From Salana multivorans (lineage in GTDB: Bacteria > Actinomycetota > Actinomycetes > Actinomycetales > Beutenbergiaceae), in assembly GCF_003751805.1 (NCBI RefSeq), contig NZ_RKHQ01000001.1, positions 620,001-684,000 of the forward strand: a DNA stretch of 64,000 bases, read 5' to 3'. Positions 51,065 through 59,659 of this stretch are shown here, in pieces; positions within the stretch are counted from its first letter, which is position 1, and each line of letters begins with the position of its first letter. The notes below the pieces were generated by a model. The model was not told where the DNA came from, searched no databases, and saw only the letters and a program-made list of their open reading frames with translations. Position numbers and translations under genes: made by a program.

Positions 51065-52044
51065 AGCTCCACCGTCACGATCATCTGTCCCAACCCGATC
51101 CGCATCCCGGGCTCCACCCTGCTGGACTCGCCGCGTTCCACCCAGTGCACGTGCCCGTCGGGGCGCACCAGCGTCGTCCCGTTCGCCGAGCCGAGGTCCT
51201 CGACCCAGAGCTGACCGCCGCGCAGCCGCAGCAGCGCGTGGCTGCGCGAGACCGAGTTCGTCGCGTCCGCGAGGACGAGCGCCTCCTGACCGCGCTGGAG
51301 CGGCTCCGGCGCGCGGCCGACGACCGCGTCGCGCACGAGGGTGAGCCGCTGTCCGTCCGGGAGGACGAGCGTGACCGAGGCCACGACGGGGATCTGGGCC
51401 GTGGTCGCCTCGGGCGAGTCGCCGCTGCCCAGCCGGACACCGCCGGGATGACCCGTCGCGACCGACGCACCGGCGCCGACGGCGGCCGCACCGACGGTGC
51501 CCGCCCCCGCGGCGGCCGCACCGGGCGCGGCTGCGTCGCCCCGCGGTCGCGGGGGACGGGGCGGGCGACGCGTCGCCACGCGCGTCCCGGCGATCCGGTC
51601 GTGCCCCGCCTGACCGCGCCGGTCGACGCCGAGGAACCACAGCAGCGGGACCGTCACAGCAGTGAGCTGGGCGCCGACGACGAGGACGGCGCGCGCGAGG
51701 CTGCGGCCGAGCCCCGGTGCGACGGGGGCGTCGACGCGGGCGGCGCGCAGGCCGAGGAGGAGCTTGCCGAGGGTGCGACCCGTGCGGGCCTCCCACAGCG
51801 CGAGGACGAGGACGAGCTCGACGCCGACCGTGAGCGCCAGGGCCGGGCTGCGCAGGAGCAGCAGCGCGGCGAGGCTCGGCGCGAGGACCGCGACCCCGTC
51901 GACCGCGTACCCGCCGAGCCGCCGGCCGGCGGACGCGGCGAACGTCGCGCCGTCGCCGTCCTCGAGCAGCAGCCGGTGCGCGGTGGGGCGCGCGCCGGCC
52001 GCGCGCCGCCCCGACCTCACCCGGACGCCAGCAGGCGCATCCAT
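51061..52044 (-). CDS. RDD-FHA membrane protein of the type VII locus
   Basis: 327 residues. The N-terminal half is an RDD-type membrane domain with about three to four TMs (RRLGGYAVDGVAVLAPSLAA, ARTGRTLGKLLLGLRAARVD). The C-terminal half is an FHA domain (RDAVVGRAPEP, NSVSRSHALLRL, DLGSANGTTL), which binds phosphothreonine. It may sense kinase signalling to control secretion. ATG 52044 has GGGAGGGG 7 bases upstream and overlaps the upstream gene by 28 bases; GTG at 52020 is an alternative. Confidence 0.85.
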   Translation of the reverse strand: MDAPAGVRVRSGRRAAGARPTAHRLLLEDGDGATFAASAGRRLGGYAVDGVAVLAPSLAALLLLRSPALALTVGVELVLVLALWEARTGRTLGKLLLGLRAARVDAPVAPGLGRSLARAVLVVGAQLTAVTVPLLWFLGVDRRGQAGHDRIAGTRVATRRPPRPPRPRGDAAAPGAAAAGAGTVGAAAVGAGASVATGHPGGVRLGSGDSPEATTAQIPVVASVTLVLPDGQRLTLVRDAVVGRAPEPLQRGQEALVLADATNSVSRSHALLRLRGGQLWVEDLGSANGTTLVRPDGHVHWVERGESSRVEPGMRIGLGQMIVTVEL

Positions 52045-53621
52045 GCGACCACCCCTCCCGCGAGAAGACCGAGCGCGGGGGCCCACGCCACCGCGAGGGA
52101 CTCGACCAGGTCGGCCGCGCGCGACCACCGGACCGACCGCCAGCCGCGGCCGATCCCGACGCCGGAGGCGATCGCGACCACGGCGAGGGTCGCGGCGCCG
52201 CCGGCCAGCCAGACCCCGGGGACGCCGCGACCGAGCAGCCAGGCCCCCGAGACGAGCAGCGTCAGCACCGCGAGCGAGCGGAGCGCCGCGCGCTCGACGC
52301 CGCCGCGCCGGCCCCGCGGCAGCAGCGCCGCCGCCGTGAGGACGGCGAGCAGGAGCAGGCCGGTACCGAGCGTCTCCCAGAGGTCGCCGGGCTCCCGCAG
52401 CGCGGTCGCGACGACCAGCGCGGCCCCGCAGACCGCGAGGACGAGGCCCGACCACCGGGCCCGGGAGCGGGCGTCGAGGACGCTGCGCTCGACGGTCGAG
52501 CGCCGCACGCTCGCCGGCGAGACGGTCGGCCGGACGCGCACGGCCATCGCGGTGCGCTGCGCCGGCTCGGGGTCGAGCAGCACGCCGTCGGGCACGTCGA
52601 AGCTCCACGACGGCAGCGCGCGCAGCGCGACGGGCAGCGCGCCGAGGACGACCGCGGCCGGGTAGACCTCGCGCAGCTCGAGCGCGACGACGCCCGCGAG
52701 CGCCAGGAGCGCCGTGACGGCGAGGAGGAGGCCGGCCAGCGGCTGCGCGGTGCTCTCCCGGATCCGCGCGAGCCGGACGGCGGTGACGACGCAGGCCGCG
52801 ACGAGCCCGAGCGTCACCGGGAGGGACACGCCGGCGACGCCGGCGGCATCGGCGGCGAGCAGGCCGGCCAGCGCGCCGAGCAGCCAGACCGCCGAGGTGA
52901 CGGCGTCGGCGACGCCCGCGCGGACGACGTGCGCCGGGCGGGCGGCATCGTCCGTGCCGACCGGCAGCCCCGGCGCCGGGACCAGCGCGGCCAGGACGGC
53001 GGCCACGCCGATGCCGACCACGGCCGGCATCGGGGCCGCGGACCCGGCGGCGAGACCGGTGCCGCCGTCGCCGGGCAGGACGAGCGCGAGCACGCGCAGC
53101 GCGACCCCCGTCGCGAGCAGGGCCGCGGCGCTCCACGCGGCGACCAGCGTCGACCGGGTCGGCTCCGGCACCGCGGCGGTGCCCGCCCGGGCGACGCCGG
53201 GGCGCGTGTCGCGGACGGCACCGGCGCTCCCCGCGGCGGGCGTCCACCCGGCGGAGGCGCCGCGGGCCCCCCGGCCGGTCCGGGTCGCCGCGCGGCCGGC
53301 GCGCAGCTCGGCGCGCGTCCTCGGCCCCGTCGCGCCCGGGGGCCGGCCGGCGTCCGCGGCACGGTCCGCGGCGTCGCCCGGGTCGGCCGGGTCGCCCGGG
53401 TGGGTCGGAGCTCCCCGCAGCACGAGCACCTGGCCGGGCGGGACGACGTCGGAGAGGACGGCGCGGGAGTCCAGCGGGGTGCCGTCGGGCAGCAGCAGCT
53501 CGCGGGCGGCGAGCGCCCGCGCGACGTCGGCGGCGCGGGCCCCGACGGGCACGAGCACGTCGCGGCGGTCGCCGCGCTCGAGCAGGGAGAGGGACAGGCC
53601 CTGCGTCGACTGCGGTCCCAC
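52017..53621 (-). CDS. Second YukD-domain polytopic membrane protein (EccD-like)
   Basis: 534 residues. N-terminal ubiquitin-like domain (LSLLERGDRRDVLVPV to GQVLVLRG), a basic, Gly/Ala-rich linker (about 75-155), then about 10 TMs broken by a cytoplasmic stretch with SWSFDVPDGVLLDPEP. The plan is that of EccD, but the sequence is distinct from the 458-residue EccD. First gene of the leftward machinery operon; GTG at 53621 with GGAAGG upstream. Confidence 0.8.
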   Translation of the reverse strand: MGPQSTQGLSLSLLERGDRRDVLVPVGARAADVARALAARELLLPDGTPLDSRAVLSDVVPPGQVLVLRGAPTHPGDPADPGDAADRAADAGRPPGATGPRTRAELRAGRAATRTGRGARGASAGWTPAAGSAGAVRDTRPGVARAGTAAVPEPTRSTLVAAWSAAALLATGVALRVLALVLPGDGGTGLAAGSAAPMPAVVGIGVAAVLAALVPAPGLPVGTDDAARPAHVVRAGVADAVTSAVWLLGALAGLLAADAAGVAGVSLPVTLGLVAACVVTAVRLARIRESTAQPLAGLLLAVTALLALAGVVALELREVYPAAVVLGALPVALRALPSWSFDVPDGVLLDPEPAQRTAMAVRVRPTVSPASVRRSTVERSVLDARSRARWSGLVLAVCGAALVVATALREPGDLWETLGTGLLLLAVLTAAALLPRGRRGGVERAALRSLAVLTLLVSGAWLLGRGVPGVWLAGGAATLAVVAIASGVGIGRGWRSVRWSRAADLVESLAVAWAPALGLLAGGVVAWMRLLASG

Positions 53622-53682
53622 CGGTGCCCCTTCCTGCCCCAGGCGCGTACGAGTGGCACGGTGAGTCTAGTGGGGGGCCCTC

Positions 53683-53688
53683 TAGGCT
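53683..53688 (+). promoter_or_regulatory. -10 element ahead of eccC
   Basis: TAGGCT fits TANNNT. Its last base is 7 bases before the G of GTG at 53695, so the predicted transcript begins on that codon. The divergent machinery operon starts at 53621, with TAGACT (complement of 53664-53669) as a possible -10 for that side. Confidence 0.4.
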
Positions 53689-53694
53689 CGGTGC

Positions 53695-53724
53695 GTGACG
53701 ACTAGGACGGTGCAGACCCGATGA
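53695..53724 (+). CDS. Leaderless nine-codon upstream ORF coupled to eccC
   Basis: GTG-started ORF encoding MTTRTVQTR then TGA. Its stop overlaps the eccC ATG as ATGA. It has no Shine-Dalgarno but begins at the predicted transcription start, and eccC itself has no good ribosome site. Terminating ribosomes could therefore reinitiate on eccC. Sequence-only proposal. Confidence 0.35.
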   Translation: MTTRTVQTR

Positions 53725-56700
53725 GCGCGGAGCCCAGCGTGGTTGTGGGGCGTCTGGCGGCGCCCGACGTCCCCTCCGGGACGGTGACGCTCCAGCCCCC
53801 GCCCGAGCTCGTGCGGCCCGAGGGCGCGAGCGGCGCGCTCATGTCGATCATGCCCGTCGTCGGGTCGGTCGGCTCGATCGCGCTCATCTCGTTCGGGGCC
53901 GGCGGGCCAGGCGGCCAGACCCGCATCCTCATGGGCGCCGGCATCCTCGTCGCCTCGCTCGGGTTCGTCGTCGTCAACCTGCTGCGCCAGCGCAGCCAGC
54001 ACCGGGCGCGGGTGACATCGAACCGGCGCGAGTACCTGTTCTACCTCGCGGACCTGCGCGAGTCCGTCCGCGCCGCGGGCGCCCGGCAGCGCCGCGCGGC
54101 GCTGTGGCAGCTCCCCGACCCCCCGATGCTGCCGCTGCTGGTCGAGGAGGGCTCGCGTGTCTGGGAGCGCGCGCCCGTCGACCCGGACTTCCTCCACGCG
54201 CGGTTCGGGACGGGCGACGCGCAGCTCTGCCTCGAGCTGCTGCCACCGGAGACCGCGCCGCTCGCGCAGCTCGACCCGGTCGCCGCGTCGGCCGCGCACC
54301 GGTTCCTCCTCACGCACGCGATCGCGCACGACCTGCCGCTGCCGCTCGACCTGCAGCAGCACAGCCACGTCGAGGTCGCCGGGCTCGAGGCCCCGGCGCG
54401 CGCCCTCGCGCGGGCGATGCTCGTCCACCTGGCGGCGTTCGCCTCGCCCGAGCACCTGCGGATCGTCGTGGTCGCCGGCGCCTCGGCCGCCCCGGAGTGG
54501 GAGTGGGTCAAGTGGCTGCCGCACGCGTGGTCGCCGAGCGCTCGCGACGGCGCCGGTCCCCGGCGGCTCGTGACGAACGACGTCGACGAGGCGCTCGAGC
54601 TCGCCGGCATCCTCGGCCGGCCCGACTTCTCCGCGCGGGGGACGCAGGAGCTCCCGCACGTCGTCGTGGTCCTCGACGGGGTGACGCCGCCGCTCGGGCA
54701 CGACCTCGCGGCCGGGCTCCAGGGCGTCACCGTCCTGGACCTGCCGGCCGCCTGGAACGAGCTCGACGACCCGGCCCGCGCCCGGCTCCTGCTGCGCGGC
54801 CGGCCCGGCGAGCCCGGCGGCATCCAGGTCGAGCTGCTGCGCCCCGGCGTCCCGGGCGTCCTCGCGCGGGCGGACGCGCTCGGCGTCGCCGAGGCCGAGG
54901 CGGCGGCGCGCCGGCTCACCCGTCACGGCCTGCCCAGCTCCGAGGTCGAGGGGACGCGACCGCAGACGTCGGCCGAGCTCGTCGACCTCCTCGGGCTCGG
55001 CGACGTGCGCGACCTCGACGTCACGAGCTCCTGGCGTCGCCGAGCGCTGCGCGACCGCCTGCGCGTGCCGATCGGGCTCACGCCGCACGGCCAGCCCGTC
55101 CACCTCGACATCAAGGAGGCGGCGCAGGGCGGCATGGGGCCGCACGGCCTCATCATCGGCGCGACCGGCTCCGGCAAGTCTGAGGTGCTGCGCACCCTCG
55201 TGCTGGCGCTCGCGATGACGCACTCCTCCGAGGACCTCAACTTCGTCCTCGTCGACTTCAAGGGCGGCGCGACGTTCGCCGGGATGTCCGACCTGCCGCA
55301 CGTCTCGGCCATCATCACGAACCTCGGGCAGGAGCTCTCGCTCGTCGACCGGATGCAGGACGCGCTGCGCGGGGAGATGACGCGACGCCAGGAGCTGCTG
55401 CGCGCGGCCGGCAACTTCACGAACGTGACGGAGTACGAGAAGGCGCGCGCCACCGACCGGCCCGAGCTGGAGCCGCTGCCGGCCCTGCTCATCGTGTGCG
55501 ACGAGTTCTCCGAGCTGCTCTCGGCCAAGCCCGAGTTCACCGAGCTGTTCGTCGCCATCGGGCGGCTGGGCCGCTCGCTCCAGATGCACCTGCTGCTCTC
55601 CTCCCAGCGGCTGGAGGAGGGCCGGCTGCGCGGTCTGGAGTCGCACCTGTCCTACCGGATCGGGCTGCGCACGTTCTCGGCGCAGGAGTCGCGCGCCGTG
55701 CTCGGGGTGCCGGACGCCTACGAGCTGCCGTCGATCCCGGGAACGGGCTACCTCAAGCCCGACACGACGACGATGCTCCAGTTCCGCGCCGCGTACGTCT
55801 CGGGTCCGCCGCCCCGGCGGCGTCGCCGGCGCGGCGCCGACGCGTCGGCCGTGCACGGCGAGGTCAGTCTCGTGCCGTTCACGGCGGCACCGGTCGGCTC
55901 GGCGCAGCCGGAGTCCGCGGACGCGGCTCAGCCCGGACGAGCGGAGCCGGACGACGCGCGCGCGACCTTCGACATCGCCGTCTCGCGGATGGCCGGGCAC
56001 GGGCGCCCGGCGCACCGCGTCTGGCTGGAGCCGCTGGAGACCCCGCTCACCTACGACGAGCTGATGCCCGACCTCGCGGTCCTGCCCGGGCGCGGCCTGC
56101 ACTCGCCGGCGTGGCGGGCGGCCGGCGACTTCGTGCTGCCCCTCGGCATGGTCGACCTCCCGCTGGAGCAGCGGCGCGAGACGCTCACGGTCACCCTGTC
56201 GGGGGCCGGCGGCAACCTCGCCGTCGTCGGCGGCCCGCGCAGCGGCAAGAGCACGGCGCTGCGCTCGGTCGTCACGGCGCTCGCGCTGACCCACTCGCCC
56301 CTCGAGGTGCAGGTCTACGTCATGGACTTCGGCGGCGGGACGTTCGCGCCGCTGCGGGACCTGCCGCACGTGGCCGGGATCGCCACGCGCAGCGAGGAGG
56401 AGATCGTCCACCGGATGCTCGCCGAGGTGCGCGGCATCGTCGACGCCAGGGAGCGGTTCTTCCGCGAGATCGGCGTCGACTCGATCGACACCTACCGGGC
56501 GCGACGCGTCCCCGGCCGGGGACCGGAGCAGGGCGGCATCGACGACGGCTACGGCGACGTGTTCCTCGTCATCGACGGCTGGTCGACGCTGCGGGCCGAC
56601 TTCGACCAGATGGAGGTCGAGATCCAGGCCCTGGCCGCGCGCGGTCTCACGTACGGCCTGCACGTCGTGGTCGCCGCTGGGCGCTGGATGGACTTCCGCG

Positions 56701-57746
56701 CGCCGATGAAGGACGTGCTCGGCAGCCGCGTCGAGCTGCGGCTCGGCGACCCGACCGACTCCGAGGTGGACCGACGGGTCGCGGCGACGGTTCCGGCCGG
56801 ACGCCCCGGCCGAGGGCTGGCGACGACGAAGAACCACGTCCTCCTCGCGCTCCCGCGCATCGACGGGCGTCCGCGGGCAGCGACGCTCGCGGACGGGGTC
56901 GACCACCTCGTCCAGGTGGTCCAGCGCGCATGGACCGGTCCCGCCGGCCCGAAGCTGCGGCTGCTGCCGGAGCGGATCACGCTCGCCGAGGTCCGCACGC
57001 TCGCGGGGGCCGACCCCACGGTGGCGCCCGTCCGGCGCGGTGGTCGGCCGGCGCCGCTGCTGCTCGGGATCGACGAGGCCGCGCTGGCGCCCCTGCGGCT
57101 CGACCTCGCGCACGACCCGCACCTGTACCTGTTCGGGGACACCGGCTCCGGCAAGTCGGCGTTCCTGCGCGCGTACGCGGCCGAGCTGCGCCGCGTCGCC
57201 GCCCCGGACGCCGTGCAGATCTTCGCCGTCGACTACCGCCGGGCGCTGCTCGGCGAGATCCCCGAGGAGTACCTCGGTGGCTACCTGACGACGCACGACC
57301 AGGCGACCGCCCAGCTCCGCGACCTCGCCGACTACCTGCGCACGCGGCTGCCGGGTCCCGACGTCACGCCGGCCCAGCTCCGCTCGCGGTCGTGGTGGTC
57401 GGGGGCCGAGGTCGTCGTCATGGTCGACGACTACGACCTCGTCGCCACGTCCGCCGGGAACCCGCTGGCCGCGCTCGTCCCGCTGCTCGCGCAGGCGCGG
57501 GACGTCGGTCTGCACGTCGTGCTGACCCGGCGCAGCGGCGGCGCGAGCCGGGCGCTGTACGACCCGGTCGTCCAGGCGCTCCGCGACCTCGCCTCCCCCG
57601 GCGTCCTGCTCTCCGGCGACCCAGCCGAGGGCCAGCTCATCGGTGCCGTCAAGGCGCGCCGGGCGGTGCCGGGACGCGCCCAGCTCGTCTCCCGCGAGCA
57701 CGGGACGCGCGTGGCCCAGCTCGCCTGGACGGCCCCGACCGCCTGA
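53721..57746 (+). CDS. eccC: EccC, FtsK/SpoIIIE-type secretion ATPase
   Basis: 1341-residue motor of the type VII system as a single chain. Two TMs near 38-93 are followed by a DUF region and three FtsK-type ATPase domains with P-loops GATGSGKSE (about 480), GGPRSGKST (about 838) and GDTGSGKSA (about 1140). Walker B of domain 1 reads LLIVCDEFSELL. The three domains suggest the EccC type that binds WXG100 signals at domain 3. Unlike many loci where eccCa and eccCb are split, it is fused here. It is divergent from the other machinery genes. Confidence 0.95.
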   Translation: MSAEPSVVVGRLAAPDVPSGTVTLQPPPELVRPEGASGALMSIMPVVGSVGSIALISFGAGGPGGQTRILMGAGILVASLGFVVVNLLRQRSQHRARVTSNRREYLFYLADLRESVRAAGARQRRAALWQLPDPPMLPLLVEEGSRVWERAPVDPDFLHARFGTGDAQLCLELLPPETAPLAQLDPVAASAAHRFLLTHAIAHDLPLPLDLQQHSHVEVAGLEAPARALARAMLVHLAAFASPEHLRIVVVAGASAAPEWEWVKWLPHAWSPSARDGAGPRRLVTNDVDEALELAGILGRPDFSARGTQELPHVVVVLDGVTPPLGHDLAAGLQGVTVLDLPAAWNELDDPARARLLLRGRPGEPGGIQVELLRPGVPGVLARADALGVAEAEAAARRLTRHGLPSSEVEGTRPQTSAELVDLLGLGDVRDLDVTSSWRRRALRDRLRVPIGLTPHGQPVHLDIKEAAQGGMGPHGLIIGATGSGKSEVLRTLVLALAMTHSSEDLNFVLVDFKGGATFAGMSDLPHVSAIITNLGQELSLVDRMQDALRGEMTRRQELLRAAGNFTNVTEYEKARATDRPELEPLPALLIVCDEFSELLSAKPEFTELFVAIGRLGRSLQMHLLLSSQRLEEGRLRGLESHLSYRIGLRTFSAQESRAVLGVPDAYELPSIPGTGYLKPDTTTMLQFRAAYVSGPPPRRRRRRGADASAVHGEVSLVPFTAAPVGSAQPESADAAQPGRAEPDDARATFDIAVSRMAGHGRPAHRVWLEPLETPLTYDELMPDLAVLPGRGLHSPAWRAAGDFVLPLGMVDLPLEQRRETLTVTLSGAGGNLAVVGGPRSGKSTALRSVVTALALTHSPLEVQVYVMDFGGGTFAPLRDLPHVAGIATRSEEEIVHRMLAEVRGIVDARERFFREIGVDSIDTYRARRVPGRGPEQGGIDDGYGDVFLVIDGWSTLRADFDQMEVEIQALAARGLTYGLHVVVAAGRWMDFRAPMKDVLGSRVELRLGDPTDSEVDRRVAATVPAGRPGRGLATTKNHVLLALPRIDGRPRAATLADGVDHLVQVVQRAWTGPAGPKLRLLPERITLAEVRTLAGADPTVAPVRRGGRPAPLLLGIDEAALAPLRLDLAHDPHLYLFGDTGSGKSAFLRAYAAELRRVAAPDAVQIFAVDYRRALLGEIPEEYLGGYLTTHDQATAQLRDLADYLRTRLPGPDVTPAQLRSRSWWSGAEVVVMVDDYDLVATSAGNPLAALVPLLAQARDVGLHVVLTRRSGGASRALYDPVVQALRDLASPGVLLSGDPAEGQLIGAVKARRAVPGRAQLVSREHGTRVAQLAWTAPTA

Positions 57747-57762
57747 GTCCCGGCGCCCCGGG

Positions 57763-58617
57763 TCAGGGGCGGCGGGCGACGAGGACGAGCGTCCCCGCCC
57801 CGTCCTCGTCGTCGGCCAGCACCGCGTGCGCCGCGAGACCGGCGTGCACCGCGGCCGCGATCGCGGCCGCGCCCTGGCCGGGGGCCAGCTCGCTCACGGT
57901 CGCGCCTCCGGGGGCGAGCCACTCCCCCGCCGCGGCGAGCACGCGCCGGAGCACGTCCAGCCCGTCGTCGCCACCGTCGTGGGTCCGGCGCGGCTCCCCG
58001 TCGCGGGCGTCGCGCGGCAGCAGGTCGAGCTCGTCCGTCGGGACGTAGGGCACGTTCGCGACCAGCAGCGTCACCCGTCCCCGCAGGTCGGTCGGCACCC
58101 CGTCGACGACGTCGGCGACGCTCACGTCGCCCCACCCCGCGAGGTTGCGCTCGGCGCACGCGACGGCCCGGGGGTCGACGTCGCTCGCGTGGACGCGCGC
58201 CGGCCCGCACAGCTCGGCGAGGACGCGGGCGATCGCGCCGGACCCGCAGCACACCTCCAGGAGCACGCCGCCGGGGGCGAGCAGCCGTCGGGCGACGGCG
58301 ACGAGCGCCTCCGTCCGGCGGCGCGGCACGAAGACGCCCGGCGTCACGGCGATGCGCACGCCGGAGAGCTCGGCCCAGCCGAGCACGTGCTCGAGCCGCT
58401 CGCCGGCGACCCGGCGGCGCACGGCGGCCTCGCGGGCCCCGCCCGCCTCGGGCAGCTCACCCAGGAGCCGGGCCTCGTCCTCGGCGAAGACGCAGCCGGC
58501 GGCGCGCAGCCGCGCGACCAGGTCGGCGGCGGACGGGTCGCCGGCGGGCGGGTCGCCGGCCGCGGCGGCCCGCCCGGTCTCAGGCGAGGCGCTCGACCAC
58601 GACGTCGGCGAACTCAC
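57763..58617 (-). CDS. PrmC/HemK-family methyltransferase, variant motif
   Basis: 284-residue SAM-dependent methyltransferase. The SAM motif is LLEVCCGSGAIARVLA. FVPRRRTE corresponds to the PrmC loop before it. The active-site NPPY appears as NVPY (LLVANVPYVP), so Pro is Val. That may mean a different substrate from release-factor glutamine. Start GTG at 58617 overlaps the polyprenyl synthase end by 38 bases; the true start is uncertain. Confidence 0.78.
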   Translation of the reverse strand: MSSPTSWSSASPETGRAAAAGDPPAGDPSAADLVARLRAAGCVFAEDEARLLGELPEAGGAREAAVRRRVAGERLEHVLGWAELSGVRIAVTPGVFVPRRRTEALVAVARRLLAPGGVLLEVCCGSGAIARVLAELCGPARVHASDVDPRAVACAERNLAGWGDVSVADVVDGVPTDLRGRVTLLVANVPYVPTDELDLLPRDARDGEPRRTHDGGDDGLDVLRRVLAAAGEWLAPGGATVSELAPGQGAAAIAAAVHAGLAAHAVLADDEDGAGTLVLVARRP

Positions 58618-59659
58618 CGAGGGCCCGCTTGGCCACGGAGTCGGGCAGGACGTCGAGCTGAGCGACGGCCTCGGCGGCGACGGCGCGAGCCATCTCGCGC
58701 GCCTCCTCCATGACGGGGTGCGCCGCGAGTCGGGCGACCACGGCCTCGAGCGCCTCCGGCGAACCGAGGTCGCCCGCGAGCGCGTCGAGGATCGCGGTCC
58801 CCTCGTCGTCGATCCTCCCGTCGGCGGCACGGCGCTGCAGCAGCAGCACCGGCATCGTCGGGACACCCTCGCGCAGGTCCGTCCCCGGCGTCTTGCCGAG
58901 GACCTCGGCGGAGGAGGTCAGGTCGAGGACGTCGTCGGCGAGCTGGAAGGCGACGCCGACGCGCTCGCCGTACTCGACGACCGCGCGCAGCTCCTCGCCC
59001 GACAGGCCGGCGAACATGGCCCCGTAGTGCGCGGCCGCCGCGATGAGCGACCCCGTCTTCCCGGCCAGGACGCCGATGTGGTGCTCGACCGGGTCGTCGC
59101 CCTCCTGGGGGCCGAGCGTCTCGTGGAGCTGTCCGACGCAGAGCCGCTCGAACGTCTCGGCCTGGATCCGGACGGCCACCGGACCGAGCCCGGCGACGGT
59201 CTGCGAGGCGCGCGCGAAGAGCAGGTCGCCCGCGAGGATCGCGACGGAGTTGCCCCAGACCTCGTGCGCCGTCGGGACCCCGCGCCGGGTGGCGGCCGAG
59301 TCCATGACGTCGTCGTGGTACAGCGAGGCGAGGTGGGTGAGCTCGACGCCGACGGCGGCCTCGAGCACCTCCTCGCTCGTCCCCGTCCCGAGCTGGGCGG
59401 CGAGCAGCGCGAGCGCGGGGCGCATCCGCTTCCCGCCCGCGCTGAGCAGGTGGGAGGACGGCGCGTCGTCGAGCACCGAGGTCGCCGACACGGCCGCCTC
59501 GAGGCGGCGCTCGATCTCGGCGAGACCGTCGACGAGGGCGGCCTCGAGCTCGGGGTCGTTCGTCGGGAGCGGGGCCGAGGCGGCCGCCGGACCCGCGGGC
59601 GGGGCGCCCCCGGGGCTCGCGGGAGCCCCGGTGTCCCCGGTCGTCGTCACGTCAGTCAC
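58580..59659 (-). CDS. Polyprenyl diphosphate synthase
   Basis: 359-residue trans-prenyltransferase with the first Asp-rich motif HDDVMD (Asp116, 117, 120), second motif ADDVLD (Asp242, 243, 246) and GGKRMRP. It condenses isopentenyl diphosphate units, probably for menaquinone, the partner of complex I encoded upstream. The first 33 residues are Ala/Pro/Gly-rich. GTG start overlapping the nuoN stop by GTGA. Confidence 0.9.
   Translation of the reverse strand: MTDVTTTGDTGAPASPGGAPPAGPAAASAPLPTNDPELEAALVDGLAEIERRLEAAVSATSVLDDAPSSHLLSAGGKRMRPALALLAAQLGTGTSEEVLEAAVGVELTHLASLYHDDVMDSAATRRGVPTAHEVWGNSVAILAGDLLFARASQTVAGLGPVAVRIQAETFERLCVGQLHETLGPQEGDDPVEHHIGVLAGKTGSLIAAAAHYGAMFAGLSGEELRAVVEYGERVGVAFQLADDVLDLTSSAEVLGKTPGTDLREGVPTMPVLLLQRRAADGRIDDEGTAILDALAGDLGSPEALEAVVARLAAHPVMEEAREMARAVAAEAVAQLDVLPDSVAKRALGEFADVVVERLA

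Noticed and set aside
53682-57701. Very long open frame antisense to eccC (over 1300 codons)
   Set aside because: Arg/Gly/Asp-biased composition, no domains, and it mirrors the eccC frame; a GC-rich shadow.
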